Positions 36,811 to 48,685 of a DNA stretch of 64,000 nt are shown piece after piece. The position numbers and the translations under genes were made by a program. The stretch lies in the NCBI GenBank assembly GCA_011316305.1, contig SAUG01000002.1, positions 372,001-436,000 on the forward strand. Reading direction: 5' to 3'. A model generated the notes under the pieces. The model made no database searches and was not told the DNA's origin. It was given only the letters and a program-made list of their open reading frames with translations. Origin of the DNA: Rusavskia elegans (Eukaryota; Ascomycota; Lecanoromycetes; Teloschistales; Teloschistaceae). Within the stretch, counting starts at the first letter, position 1; each line of letters opens with the position of its first letter.

Positions 36811-39258
36811 TTAACCTTCGTTTCCTTCGACTAACCCTGGGGCCCTCCGTCCCAATCCCGCTCGTAGCGGCCTCTCGACAGACCTTCTCAAGCTACCTGT
36901 AGAAAGCTTGATGGGCGGGAGTTTAGGGACTGGAGGTGTAGGAAGTGGGCAGTCCGGTGGATCGGACGGGGGACGACTGAGATGGGGCATACTTCGGCGG
37001 TTTTGTATTATGTTCGGCGTCAAGGGTACATGTAATGAGGATGATCCATTCGCCGGGGGTGGAGGAGGAGGTGGACGGGCTGGTGGCGGGAGGTAGAGAG
37101 TTGGGTCATCGATGCTTGGGGATCCCATCGTCGGGAGTGACTCTGAATTCGCTGAGGTTGATGCTGATGGAAAGGTGTGGACTTGCATACTGATTGGTCG
37201 GCGAAGCTTGCGGGCTGGAGCGAAGGTCGTGTTGTCAGTAGATTCTGGCAGTGATGGAAGTGCGGTAGTAGGAGGCGGATGCGGCGAGGCGCTTGGAGAT
37301 GGATGGGAATTCGCGGGAGATATACCGCGGGAGTACTCAAGAGAAGAAAACCGACGTGGTACCGTTCTATCCGCAGCGGAAAGCTGCGTAATCGTATTGG
37401 GGATAGGCGGCTTGAGGTCATCTGCTAAGACAAGGTCGTTCTCCTTCTCAAGCGCCGCTGTAGCCCTCGAAAACCTCGACCCCTCACCATCCATGTCTGC
37501 TATTGAAGAAGTAAGGATTGGAGGGGCATCGTGTCGTTCGTCAATTGTGGGAGGTGACATGGATTTTTGGGGAAGGTTACCAGAACCTGAAGAGGAGGTA
37601 GCGGACAACGGGGGTGTACTGTGTGCGCTCGAATAACGTTTGCTGAAGCTTGGAACGCTAAAGTTTGGAGCTCCATTCGACGGTGCCCGCGAGCTTCTGC
37701 CCGTTGATGGGGGGCGGGAGACAGTTGGAGACAGGGTGTGCTCGAGTGGCTTCTGCGAGTAGCTCTGGGTGGATGTCTGGCCGCCAGACGTGCACATACG
37801 ATCATCCAGCGCCAATGGCTCATGGCTGAATTTGAATTCACTCAATTGGAAAATTGGCTTGGTGGGCGAGGGATTGGGTGATGTTTCCCTAGAAATAGAA
37901 TGAGTTTTAGCACCTGTCGACATACGAGGGCTATTCCTAAGCCGGTCGAGGTTGTTTTGATCCGTGGAGGCGGTCTCATTCGACGTCGACGGTGAGCAGT
38001 GCACCGAATTCTGTGTAGCCGTAGAGATTTTGCGTCCAGGGAGTGAGGGAACATCGTCTGTAGTCGCTTCGCCGAAGGTATTACTTGTCTCCTGCGCATC
38101 ATTTGAGAATTGATTCGGGTCCCTCTTGACTTTGTATCGGCGGCTTGATGTCTGCTGTAGTCTAAGCGCCGCTTCTTCATCGCTGGGGCGGGCCGTAGCC
38201 ATATGATGGTACCGTTTGCCTCCCCAGGATTCGATTTCTTTGCGTACAACACTTAGCCAGGAATCTAGGTCCGAGGGGTTCTCCAGAACAAGAAGGAAGT
38301 TGGAAGCTGAACATCGTTTCAGATCACCTCCCCAGCCAAATCTCTTGAAGAAGGACCACGAGTTTTCAATTTTGGGATTTCCATTCTCGTCCGAGGAGTG
38401 AGATACCTGTAACACCCAATGCTTGCCAGGCACTGCATCGCTAGCGAACGCAGCCGAATCCTTTCCAATTGGCATGATTTTCTCGGGTAATCGATCAAAG
38501 CTCCCGTCACCCGCGTATTGTAGAAAGTAGCCAGAAGTGACTAAGAGATATATCTTTGGCGACCATTGATCGAGCTGCAGAAGGTCTTCGCGGTCATCCA
38601 TGGACTTTTCCTCATCCAGGTTCATGTCATCACTTTTTCTTGGCTCCCTGCTAGTGTCCCTCTTCTTCGTTCTACGCTTCTTGTCACATTGGTATCGTAG
38701 AATAGCGTCGGCGGACATGGCTGGAGCAGCAGCAGTGGTATGCTTGATGGACTGAGGATAAGCCTGGAACAGAGGCGGTGGATCCCATGGTATTGGTTTG
38801 GTAGCTGAAGGGTCCTTTTTGAAGGACTTCGACCTCTTCGTCATCAATGGCTGCTGTTTGATTGGTTCCTCCACTAAAATTGGATCGAGTGTCGTCCCAT
38901 CGCTATCGTTCTGAGAAAAACTCCGTGTTACCGTGACCGGAAGCTGACCATCTTGACCGACACTTGCATGATCACCATCTCGTTCGTGCTCGGTAGCAGT
39001 CTTGGCATCTCTTGTAGATTTTGCCCTTGTGAAAATACCGAGAAGGCGACCTTTCGATGCTTGACGCTTCATCTTTGGGTGAGGGGGGGAAGATTGCTGC
39101 TTGTAGACTAGATCTTCGCGCCATTGGATCTCTCTGTGCCGTGGACGGTGAAGCCTTTGGGAAGGTCTCGTATCGAGGGATGTTCTCGATGGATGCTGGG
39201 AACCTGCTCCAAAGTATGTTTGGTCTCGATCTCTTCTGTCAAAATTGACTTCCTCCAT
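36811..39258 (-). CDS. Pleckstrin-homology domain protein, fungal, unknown role
   Basis: One long frame of 815 codons from ATG 39258 to the stop at 36811. The N-terminus is basic and polar (KMKRQASKGRLLGIFTRA, TKRSKSFKKDP). A PH domain occupies about 223-350: PKIYLLVTSGYFLQYAG, FDRLPEKIMPIGKDS, KHWVLQVSHSS, WSFFKRFGWGGDLKR and LVLENPSDLDSWLSVVRKEI, with the expected tryptophan near the end. The remaining 450 residues are Ser/Pro/Thr-rich, probably disordered, with proline runs (PPPARPPPPPPP) and a basic end. PH domains usually bind phosphoinositides, so membrane or septum-linked signalling is plausible. I recognise the architecture in other ascomycetes but no named gene. It is head-to-head with IMP2. 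Confidence 0.82.
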   Translation of the reverse strand: MEEVNFDRRDRDQTYFGAGSQHPSRTSLDTRPSQRLHRPRHREIQWREDLVYKQQSSPPHPKMKRQASKGRLLGIFTRAKSTRDAKTATEHERDGDHASVGQDGQLPVTVTRSFSQNDSDGTTLDPILVEEPIKQQPLMTKRSKSFKKDPSATKPIPWDPPPLFQAYPQSIKHTTAAAPAMSADAILRYQCDKKRRTKKRDTSREPRKSDDMNLDEEKSMDDREDLLQLDQWSPKIYLLVTSGYFLQYAGDGSFDRLPEKIMPIGKDSAAFASDAVPGKHWVLQVSHSSDENGNPKIENSWSFFKRFGWGGDLKRCSASNFLLVLENPSDLDSWLSVVRKEIESWGGKRYHHMATARPSDEEAALRLQQTSSRRYKVKRDPNQFSNDAQETSNTFGEATTDDVPSLPGRKISTATQNSVHCSPSTSNETASTDQNNLDRLRNSPRMSTGAKTHSISRETSPNPSPTKPIFQLSEFKFSHEPLALDDRMCTSGGQTSTQSYSQKPLEHTLSPTVSRPPSTGRSSRAPSNGAPNFSVPSFSKRYSSAHSTPPLSATSSSGSGNLPQKSMSPPTIDERHDAPPILTSSIADMDGEGSRFSRATAALEKENDLVLADDLKPPIPNTITQLSAADRTVPRRFSSLEYSRGISPANSHPSPSASPHPPPTTALPSLPESTDNTTFAPARKLRRPISMQVHTFPSASTSANSESLPTMGSPSIDDPTLYLPPPARPPPPPPPANGSSSLHVPLTPNIIQNRRSMPHLSRPPSDPPDCPLPTPPVPKLPPIKLSTGSLRRSVERPLRAGLGRRAPGLVEGNEG

Positions 39259-39830
39259 TTTGTCGGGAATTGGTCGAGAAGTCTATCTGTCGACGCTGCC
39301 ACCCAGGACTGCAGTGTAATCTGCGTCTGTACCAGACAGATGTGCAGATTCATTGACAACGGGAATTTCGCTACAGAAGGTACCGGTGGTGAATGAGTGT
39401 GGTTTAAAGGCGAAAGGGGTGAAGGAAAGGATTGTGGGAGGGATGGAGATCTTCCCAAGGCTGAAGGCCATCCTGACACGCAGTGGGCTGGCTCGCTGGG
39501 TGAGTAGAGGCGCACCAGAACCACGCCGCACTAGGGCTCTCTTGTACCTGAACTTGGCTCGACTCAGAATAGCTTAAAAATAAGTGAGGGTGCGGCGGGT
39601 CAACTCGGCTGGAGAAGCCTGCAATTTGGGATGATCGTCCCGGTTGCCCCTGAATTAGCGTCTGATGGAGCTTTCCACTCAGCCCTACAAAGATAAGCCG
39701 CCCCTGAATCTGGCGCTGCCGCTCGAAGCGCCGTCAGTACGTCGTCGTCGATAGACTCACGTCTTTTACTCCGTCCGGAGTACTGTAGCATCCTATTCGA
39801 CCCCTGGCAGCCTTGCCTATCATTCCAAAC
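39259..39830. promoter_or_regulatory. Divergent promoter region between PH-domain gene and IMP2
   Basis: 572 bp between start codons of two divergent genes. The minus-strand frame at 39108-39524 overlaps the PH-domain gene start and is a shadow. No particular binding site is claimed. Confidence 0.5.
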
Positions 39831-40771
39831 ATGCGCTCGGTGCCTCTTCGTCCGTTCGTTCTGTTCCGTACGGCCTTCCCACGGTCTCTCCATTCCATTT
39901 ACTCTTTCCGCCAACACCGCCGTTACTTCAACACTAGAAATGTGCGTCAAAGGTTTCAGAGAATGCCCCCAGCCTTTCGCGATACCCTCTTCTACTCTTT
40001 CATTTTTGTCTCCTGGTTACCCGTCATCTGGTGCTTTCATACGCATGTCTTCCAGCTCATGTGGGTCACCGGGCGGAGTATGTATCCATTCCTCAACACC
40101 GATATGAATGAACGACCCAACAGGGACATCCTGGCGGTGAGGATGTGGAATCCCGCCGAGGGGCTGAGGAGAGGGGATGTTGTTATTTTCCGGTGAGTGA
40201 GCCGGCTTCCGATCGAGATTGGGATTGGAGATCGAAATCGGGATTGGGATGCAGTGCCCGTGATTTATAGAAGGTGGGACGTCCAGGAGAAGGGGTCTGG
40301 AAAGATGGTGACCGCGAAGTCACCGAGGATGTGGAAGCTGAATTCGGCTTTTTCGCATATTGATACGGCTTCAGATCCCCAACCCATCCAAATGTGGTCG
40401 CCGTCAAGCGCATAATTGCCCTCGAGGGCGATACTGTCTTCACCCGCGATCCTTACCCCGTACCTCGACAAGAGGTCTCGTTGGGCCATGTCTGGGTCGA
40501 AGGCGAGCATCCGGAGCACACCAGATGGAGCTATGACTCAAACACCTATGGCGCGGTACGCGTGACTCAGCATTTTCTATTCGTTGAACAAGAGCTCAGG
40601 GTAGAGAGGTATTCTAACTTCGATCAGGTATCCGCAAACTTGATCATTGGTAAAGCCATGGGTGTAGTATGGCCGTGGTCGAGGCGAAGCTGGATAAGTG
40701 CGGACGGGTGGAGAGGGAATAGTAGAGTGATCGAGGGAAGACCAGATAGTGGTTTGCATATAATTTCATGA
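39831..40771 (+). CDS. IMP2: Mitochondrial inner membrane protease subunit 2
   Basis: Exons 39831-40192, 40375-40555 and 40628-40771 encode 228 residues. The first intron (182 nt, GTGAGT..CTTCAG) is long for this region. The second (72 nt, GTACGC..GATCAG) is a multiple of three without a stop, so its retention would not break the frame; removal gives the conserved DSNTYGAVSANLIIGKAMG. The N-terminus is Arg-rich and lacks acids, as in a mitochondrial presequence, followed by a membrane span (FIFVSWLPVIWCF). The S26 signal-peptidase catalytic Ser lies in GRSMYPFL (about residue 83) and the catalytic Lys in VKRIIALEGD (about 131). Imp1/Imp2 cleave intermembrane-space sorting signals from proteins such as cytochrome c1 and Gut2. 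An in-frame TTG upstream was rejected as start. Confidence 0.93.
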
Positions 40772-40803
40772 TTCTTGATGCTGATATCCAATGCACTGGT
40801 GGT

Positions 40804-40864
40804 GTCTCCGATTTGACTGGCAGTCGAGGTATCGGATGCCAGCCCCGCCAGTCGACTGGATACT
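40804..40864 (+). repeat. Diverged fragment of a dispersed inverted-repeat element
   Basis: This piece (CTGGCAGTCGAGGTATCGG and onward to GGATAC) matches the reverse complement of the inner part of the element at 52780-53029 with mostly transition differences. It sits in the 182-bp gap between the IMP2 and SPO71-like stop codons. No inverted ends are visible, so only a remnant is present. Confidence 0.55.
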
Positions 40865-40953
40865 TTACAACTTTCGCTTCTCAGCCCAAACCCCCCTTAC
40901 CAGCCATCAAGCACCTCCGCTTGATACGCCATTTCAAACACAAACTCATCGTA

Positions 40954-43900
40954 TCAAGCATCCACGACCCTGACCTCCTCTCCCTGTTGTAATCTCTCGA
41001 TCTCCACTCCTACACTCATAACCCAATGATCTCTCTCTGCCCTGCTCCTCGCCTTAAAGACCATACTCCTTCCAGGTACCCCGAGCGTCGATACGTATCT
41101 CAGTCTTTGCCTCGCTGCTCCTCCTGCCGTGCCCTCATGGGACTTGAAGAAACTCTTCCTCGTTGCCTGCCAGATCACAAAACATGTCATGGTATCCTCA
41201 TCTGTGCTTGTCCAACCATCTTCCAGATAAACCCTCGGGAGGGCGTGATGCCCTGGGCGGTTGCTATCGAAGGTTCGATTTTGGTAGAGCAGGTCGCCTT
41301 CAGTGACAAGACCACTGTAGACGTAGCAGTTCTGAAGGTCGATGGCAGTCTGGCGCTCGTGTTGGATATGGGGGATTTCTTTGCCGGTTCGTTCGCGGAG
41401 TTTGCCGTGGAAGATGAGCAACTGGCCGTGGCAAAGGATGACGCCGCATTGGAGGAATGTGGTGTGCTTCCTTGGTTTGCGGTAGAGTGTGCCAGACATC
41501 TACTGAGAGATTAGCGGTTGATATCAGGTAGACCAAGAGGCCAGTCAACGCACGGTAATCGCTCGACAGCACGAGATACCACACATGTTGAAAAGCAGTG
41601 GCGAGGCTGTCGCACGACTGACCTCCCACTTCTCTGCAAATTGACCCAGCTGAGCTTCCATCTCTTCATCGATATCCAACTTCTCCAGATTGGTATGTCG
41701 CACGGATTTGAGCAAAGTCATGTCATCGGCAGTCCGAAGCTTCCAGTATTCAATCAACTTCCGCATCCGGTCCATCCACTCGTGTTTAGTCTCCTTGTTG
41801 AAAGCTTGCAGGCGAATGACAAGACCATTGTTCATGACAAGCTCGAACGTTCTGTCATCATCAAATTCGACTGTCTTGCCGTCGTCCCGCCTCGAGTCGT
41901 CCACCGCTTCATGAAAGTCAACATCCGGGCCTTGGTCAACATTCGCATCTGCTGGGGTGCTCCCGCGATGTACCTTTCGGACCTCGACAATCCGACAGAT
42001 GTTAATGTAACCTTCAGCATTGAGCAAAGTGTTCGTGCGACGTTGAGCCTCGACAAAGGCCTCTTCATCTGCCCTTGCGGTGGTAGTAGCTGCGCCTTTT
42101 CGGAGCCATTCTATTTCGCCGTTCCTGATGGGAAAAGGATTAACAGCGTAGACTAAAGGGGTTTGATCGGTGAGTTCTGTTGCAGTCGGTATTTTAGATG
42201 CTTTACCCAGAGAGGCTTTTGGGGGAGAAGGAGGTAATGCTTTAGCGGGCCTGCAGTAACAAAGGAACTGATTGTGGGTGAAGAAGTAGAGGCGCTTGAA
42301 GAACATCTTCCCAAACCTCTGTACACGACCTCTTTGCGAGGTAAGTCTTATAAGGAAGCCTTCCAATGGAGCTGGCTCCTTGAAATTTGGTCTCCCGGTG
42401 GGAACCGTGCTTGTGGGATAATGTTTCTTCGGCCGTAGCTCCAGTTCGTGCGATTTTTGCATCGCAAGAGTGCCATACATTCTCTGCTCATTGGCGCCAT
42501 GTACCCATTCAAGACGATCGTACCTTTTCCACGCCAGACCCATTCTCTCATGCTGCGTCCAGTTCTCAAGAACGTCCGACCACTCCTTGGACTGGCCGAG
42601 AATACTCATGCATCGTTGTATGATCACATTAGCAACGGCCTTTTCTGCTTCTACGGTCTTGAGTATTGCCATGTCACGATCAGAGGATTCCGAAGCCGCC
42701 GCCTTTGCTGCAGCTTCTACATGACTGAAGGGATTCGTAATCTGCAAGATCACGCTCAGATCAGGGACGTTTACTTGGAGGTCCGAAGATCGTTTCCAAC
42801 CCAGTGTATTGCGAATGAAGGTATACCACTCGACCGAGCTTGAAGATGATCGAGGCCGGAGGATGAAAATCTTTGTACCACCCTTCCAAGGCAGCCAAAT
42901 GACCAGTGTCTTATCCAGAGAAGAGTACAGATTGACGTTGGTTGATTTTCTCAGCAATGGGATCTCATGGGTACACCGCTTCGACACACCGGGACCCTCC
43001 TTAGCGGGTATGACACGAGACTTGTACAGTTGTATCAGGAAGTCTGATTCATCCTCTTGCTGACTCTCACGGCATACAACGACATACTCTCGCCATTTCT
43101 CCAATGTCCTAGATTCTGTTTTGACACTATCGTTCTCGTCATATTCTTCCGGAAGCTGTTGGCCTGCGGTGTCTATCCGCACCAACATCTTTTCAGTCTT
43201 GACAATTTCGCCAGGATGTGCTTGGCCTTGGCGGGATTGCTTCCAGGATCTGCGGCGGCTCACCTGCGACAGTATAGCGTTATTACTGCCACGGCTCTGC
43301 CCTACTTCAGCGGGAACGTTGAATCTGACCATACCAGATGCGACATGATATGGGGGATTGTTGCCCGTTGGTCCATCCGCAGCAGCGTCACCATTCATAC
43401 CCAAGGTTCTGTTCTGGTCCTTGACTTGTTTTGATGCTTCATTCGGGTCCGGACGGGGCAGGAGAGATGTCCTCGAATTCGCACCATCTCCAGTGATCGG
43501 CGAATCGCCATCTGCGGAGTCCTGCCTTGCGGTTCCCTGTGCAGACGAACAGGTGTTTTTATTCTGATAGCTAGAATCTGTGAATGAAGGCTGGGGCTGA
43601 GGTGGTTCCAGAGCGGTGACAAAAGATGGGTCCCTTTTCGGGCGAACACTCCGTGGTGAGGTACTTGGCTCCGTTGGGGCCGTTACAAAGGATGGTGCGC
43701 CAGTGTCTTTTGTGGATTGCTTCTTCAGCCGATGTCCCGACTCATTCTGTGGTCTCTGCAGCCATTTGTTTTTGGGCTTTGGAGAGACAGACTGGGCTAT
43801 GGCCGTGTTGCTTCCGCGATCCGAAGTCCTCTCTTCGCCTTCCGTTAAAGTCCTCTCCACCAAAGCTTCATCATCCCGACCGTGCTGGACGCTGGAAGTC

Positions 43901-44317
43901 TCTTCATCGTCGTCATCCTCGGTCTCCTCTTGCACATTCTCCGGCTGGGGGAAGCTTTGGGAGAAGTTTGTGGTAGAAGAGGGTCCATCAAGACCTGTCA
44001 TGCGCTTGTGCTGGGAGACACCTGGGCTCGCCGAGAAATCGGCCGCTTTGGACGAGTAGTTGGAAAGGTTGATGTAATCTCGGTACCATGATTTTCTATG
44101 GCTCTTGAGCCAACCTTCAGGGATTGGTCCGATGAAGCAGCGACGGGTTGTAAGATGAATGTGTTCAGGTGTAGCATGTTGCTATAGAACAGTAAGCGTT
44201 GTTTCCGTTAAGATCGTCTCAGGGTAGAGACCATACTAATCGATGGGCAGTGTAGGAGCCATGGCTGAGGCCTTGAATATACGGAGCCGAGCTGTCGGGG
44301 TTCTGGGTAGTTGTCAT
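40954..44317 (-). CDS. SPO71: SPO71/Mug56-like protein with PH domains
   Basis: Exons 44317-44237, 44181-41554 and 41499-40954 give 1084 residues; introns are 55 nt (GTATGG..TATAG) and 54 nt (GTGCGT..AGTAG). The big exon is open far upstream of its first ATG (44001), and the upstream 81-nt exon supplies MTTTQNPDSS and joins to QHATPEHIHLTTRRCFIGP, so the true start is 44317. The conserved FIGPIPEGWLKSHRKSWY motif is followed by a long acidic/polar region, a first PH-like domain (about 340-500; YVVVCRESQ, FLIQLYKSRVIP), a second (about 630-810; EGFLIRLTSQRG, FGKMFFKRLYFFTHN) and a C-terminal one (about 904-1060; SGTLYRKPRKHTTF, VILCHGQLLIFHG). Yeast Spo71 helps recruit Vps13 for prospore membrane growth; its filamentous relatives are little studied. 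Confidence 0.82.
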
Positions 44318-44610
44318 CGGATGGGTGTGGCGTAATTTGACCACACTACCGTGCTATGTAGATAATGCAAGCAGTGATCAAGGATACGGATTTTGATACA
44401 TATAGGAGATTCGAAGGAGTATGTCTACCGGTACATTATTGAATTCTCTGACCAATGACATCAATGACAGCGCGTCAATTCGTCACTGCCGCCCCGCGTG
44501 GTGTGAAGATCAGATGAATCCCTGCAAGGAATCCCGTTTCGAGATCCCCACTTCAAGGGGTCCTCTACAAGTTGATCACACTGCGACAACAACGCCCATT
44601 GGAGCTCAGA
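44318..44610. promoter_or_regulatory. Divergent promoter between SPO71-like and GLTP genes
   Basis: 293 bp between two start codons pointing away from each other. Core promoters of both are expected here; no defined motif is claimed. Confidence 0.45.
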
Positions 44611-45382
44611 ATGGCATTCCAAGCAGCAATCCCACCGGGTAGTACTTGGTTTGATACTCTCAAGAAGTCCTTTGTCGATGTCCCCGTCGATTCTTCCAAC
44701 GGCAACGCCATACCCACCTCCGACTTTCTTGAAGCTGCCGAATCATTAACAACGCTCTTCGGTAAGCTGCCCGCCATTGTTGTCTCTTCGAGCTCTGGAG
44801 CGACAATTGGAGACGTGCTAACCATTTCACCAGATCTGTTGGGCTCACTAGCATTCACCCCCGTCAAGAACGACATGATCGGCAACATCAAGGTACCCAT
44901 CCTCCACCTTTCCCCCTTTCCCCCTGTCTCTTCTCTCTTCAAAACATCATACTAACATCTCCACCGCCCAGAAAGTCCGCGACCGCCAGCTCGCTTCCCC
45001 CAGCGACTCCTCCACGCTTCAATCCCTCGTCCTCAACGAACTCAAATCCAAAAAGCACACTTCTGCCGAAGGTCTCCTCTGGCTGGTCCGAGGTCTCGAC
45101 TTCACCTCTCAAGCACTCCGTCACACCCTCCAAAACCCAGACGCCGAGCTCTCTACCTCCTTCCGCACCGCTTACACCGGGACCCTAAAACCGCATCATT
45201 CTTTCATGATAAAACCGATATTCAGTGCGGCAATGTCCGCGACTCCATACAAGAAGGATTTCTATGTCAAGATGGGGAATGAGCAGAAGGCAAAGGTAGA
45301 TATGGGCATATGGTTGGATGCGTTGGAAGGGCAAGTGAGGGTTCTGAAGGAATTCCAGGAGAGGAAGGAGGCGAAATGGTGA
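44611..45382 (+). CDS. het-c2: Glycolipid transfer protein, HET-C2 family
   Basis: Exons 44611-44892 and 44972-45382 encode 230 residues, close to the usual 208 of HET-C2. The 79-nt intron (GTACCC..GCCCAG) has an ACTAAC branch site at 44951. GLTP-fold residues are visible: the headgroup-binding Asp/Asn/Lys set in VKNDMIGNIKKVRD, the Trp in EGLLWLVRGLDFTSQAL, and the His in LKPHHSFMIKPIFSAAMSAT. The family moves glycosphingolipids between membranes. In Podospora the het-c locus encodes this protein and controls vegetative incompatibility through alleles that differ at a few surface residues, acting with NLR partners. Whether it has an incompatibility role here cannot be told. An in-frame upstream non-ATG start was rejected. 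Confidence 0.93.
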
Positions 45383-45881
45383 TCTGGGGGAAAGGACAGG
45401 GCAAGTATAGTATGATCTCACGAAGGGACTCCAGAAGGTGCTTGCGCTCAGGACCAATGGCAGACTACTGGCAAGGACAGTACGGGAGTTGCCGGGCTAA
45501 TGTGCGGAAAAATTCATGATGGCGACATGTGATAAGTGTACGATATAGGATCTGTCATGCAATCGTCAATTGCTTTAGGGGTGGTGTCCCAACCTTGAGT
45601 AGCATGAAATTAGCAAGCTCAACTGCAACCCAGTATCTAAGGTCCTAATCATTGCCCAGACATGATAAAATTAGTGCAGAGAGCAGAGTTCGTACAGTTC
45701 ATAAAGCGTTGGATTGCAAGCCTAATATGCCAATAAGCCCGCCCTGACAGCCAACCAATAGTCGACATATCTCCAGTAGAGTGTTTCGAAAGAACATCAC
45801 ACAACAAGAGATGCAATATGTACATCATTGGAAACATTCAATTCACAAGATAGGATAAAGGGGCAAAGCAACGACCATCGG
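45383..45881. other. Tail-to-tail gap, no gene seen
   Basis: About 500 bp between convergent stop codons. It should contain the 3' UTRs of the GLTP gene and the APSES gene. Confidence 0.55.
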
Positions 45882-48685
45882 TTATGCACCCTCCCCTTCC
45901 ACCCTTCTCAACAGGTCCACTAACCTCCCTGCCTCCAATTCTTCCCCTCGTTCGGACTCGACCGCCTGTAATAGCCTCGGCAGCATGTCCTCCAGCAGGG
46001 CCGCATCCTCGACTCTCGTACACACCTGCACTACCTTCTTCAGGTTCTCTTCCAATTCCGAGCTTTGATCGTTCAACGTCTTAATTTGGATCAGGAGTTG
46101 CTCGTTGTTTACCCGGTAGGCTTCGGCGCGTGCTTGCAGGATTGTAGTGGGCGGTAAATGGGCGACATAACTCGTTTGTGCCACGTCTGAAGATGGCGGG
46201 TCGAACCTTGTAAGTTGAGGGGGTAAAGGGGGCAATTCGGAAGCGTCAACTTCAAGACCGGCGTCCGCTTCGCCGATCTTGATGTTCGTCTTGAGGTCCG
46301 GACCGTTCCCGTGGCGGGTTTTAAGGAGCTCGTGAGCACGTCGGAGATTCGTGACTCTCAGGCGAAGGTTTTTGCTTTCATTCGTCTTCATTCTGATTTC
46401 AGCGAGGCGCTGACGTTCGATTGCTAGCTGAGACGTATTCTCCCTGAGGGAGGCATGTGCGGCGTCGATTTGGACTTGCTTCTTTTGTCTCTCGGATTCG
46501 AAGTTGTGTTTGGCATCTGAAAGCTGGGTTTGAACCACTAAAGCGGGGTTGAGTCAACGACTGCTACTTATATCGTGGATAGAGAATGGGTACAAGGAGG
46601 AAAGACTTACATTCGAGTAACTGGTCGTGTGCTTCCTCGAACTTGCTTATCGAAACTTCCTCGTCTCTGATCGCCTGGCTGCTTGATTGCACTTGCGAAG
46701 ACTGGGGATCCCCAACGCCTGGGATATCTATTGGCTTCAAGCCGCGGCGATTTGAAATCGTTGGGTCTGCTCCAATCTCTAGGAGCTGGTGAACGATACC
46801 CGTATTGCTAATCTTGGCGGCAATGTGGAGGGCAGTGTCTCCGGCCATGTCCCGGGCATTGACTATGTCAGACATGAATCTCGCTAATCCGATTGGCCGT
46901 GGGCCTACTAGCATATTGATATCATCATCAGCGGCGAACGACGTTTGTTGGCTATTTGGCGCATTGCTGTTGCCGACCACATATAACAATATGGCATCTA
47001 GATAATCCCTTGTGGCATGCGCACGGCCTTCGATGGCCGAAGACGTGGCGATATGGTGGAGGACCGTCTGGCCTCGACCGTCTCGAATCTCGATGGATGT
47101 ACCTAGTAGTTTCAGAAGCTCGGGGAAAGTGTTGTTCTGAAAGTTGTTGGTGGTTGTAGCAGCTCGCATCAGAGCTGTCTCACCACCGCTGTTGAGGCGA
47201 TAAATGGAGGCGCCTTTAGCGACTAGTGCTTGTAATAGATCGATCCGTCCCAAAGAAGCAGCCCAATGCAACGGCGTGTGAGCGGTCTGATCCATAGGGA
47301 TATCTAAGTCATCCCCAGACAGCCGCAGCATGGCGGGGTGAGCTGAAAAATCTTTGCGATCAGAATCTTCGAAGAGCGAAAGGAGCAGCATTTGCTTATT
47401 GGTTGCTTCCTGCGTTTTGGGTGGTGGCAGGGCTGGGAGTCCGTTGACGTGGATGAGTGTAGTGGAGTGTTGGTTGGGGGAAAGAAAGTGGGTATTGCCA
47501 TCCATTGAAGCGAAGTCCATCATCGGCGCTTCCAGATTCGCTTGCGGATGGCTTGACGAAGCCCGCTGTCGCTTCCGTGGAGGTTCATTGACGTCTCCGA
47601 TGCCGTCCATCTCGAGAAAAGAGGGGTTTTGTGATCTAAGAGCAGGGTCGAGTTGGGAATTGCTCCCGAAACTTGCATCGGATTGGATGCTGCGCTGGCT
47701 ATTAGGACCCATCATGGATTCTTGTCTGCCAATATACTGGTGTGATGGACGGCGTCCTTGTGTGGAGGGGCGGTTGTTTCCTAGAGTCCTAGGACTATTA
47801 GTGTCGAATCTAGCTTTGTTGATGGCGTTCACTGCGTGAGCGGCCGTCTTCGATATGTTCGAAAAGAATGTGCCGTTTTGAGATTGTGGAGATGATCGGC
47901 TGTCAAGACTTCCGTTCATCATTCTCCCTTTCCGTTGTGCGGCCATAGCCTGTTCCTTGGTGGGAGTGTTGATATTGCCGTGACCCGCAATCGTAATACC
48001 GTCTTGGCCCATATCATATTCAAGCAATGGACGCAGGATCTCGCCAACACCATATTGACGACAGAATGCCACACCTTTATGGTAGTTGATCCATGTGCCC
48101 TGGTACTTGCCGTATCCGCCTTGGACCTTCTCATGTTCACCATTCAGAATTTCTTTTTCCAACACTTTTGTTCTCTTCGCTTTTTCGATCCCAGCGACCT
48201 TGAGAATTTGTGTTGCGTTCAACCAAGAGTCTGATCGTCTTCTCATCACAGCGATCCCATTGACTTCCATTTCGTAGACCGATACACTGGAATACACGGC
48301 CTGGTTTTTGGAATCATCCGGTCAGAACTCAAGCAACGGGAATGGAGGCGCAATGCATTCTTACCGTGTATATGGATGGCTTGTGGCCTGGAGGATACTG
48401 TTGTTGAGGAACAACGCCGTTGGTGTCACTGTAAGACTTTGGAGGGGCTTGTTGTATAGGCACTCCGTTTGGGGGGGGGTATGTAGCGGTGTTGAAGGCC
48501 GATATTTGGTGATGGCCTCGGGACGCCGGCGGAGTTGGGGTAGGGGTCGACTGTACACCGTCGAAAGACTGCATACCGCCTTGCGATAAATGTGCGCCGT
48601 TGATAGATGATTCGGTACTTTCTTGCGAGAATGAAGGCGGAGGGGGGTACGAATGCGAAACGGTGTGCACGATGGACGCTGCCAT
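45882..48685 (-). CDS. mbp1: APSES-ankyrin transcription factor, MBF subunit (Mbp1/Res type)
   Basis: Exons 48685-48365, 48300-46611 and 46537-45882 encode 888 residues; introns are 64 nt (GTAAGA..CCAG) and 73 nt (GTAAGT..TTTAG). A Pro/Ser-rich N-terminus (about 1-105) leads to the APSES/KilA-N DNA-binding domain at about 108-205 (VSVYEMEVNGIAVMRR, SWLNATQILKVAGIEKAKR, GKYQGTWINYHKGVAFCRQY). A disordered part contains PPRKRQRASSS, a likely nuclear signal. Ankyrin repeats follow at about 440-500 (HTPLHWAASLGRIDLLQAL) and 590-630 (DTALHIAAKISNTGIVHQLL), then a C-terminal coiled coil (about 665-760). This is the DNA-binding partner of Swi6-type subunits that drives G1/S genes through MCB sites (ACGCGT). 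It is the Mbp1/Res1/Res2 class, because Swi6 lacks a functional DNA-binding domain. Confidence 0.93.

Noticed and set aside
41026..41514. Long plus-strand frame opposite the SPO71-like C-terminal exon, and similar long frames opposite eEF3 and mbp1
   Set aside because: Shadows of well-supported genes on the other strand, with no independent evidence.
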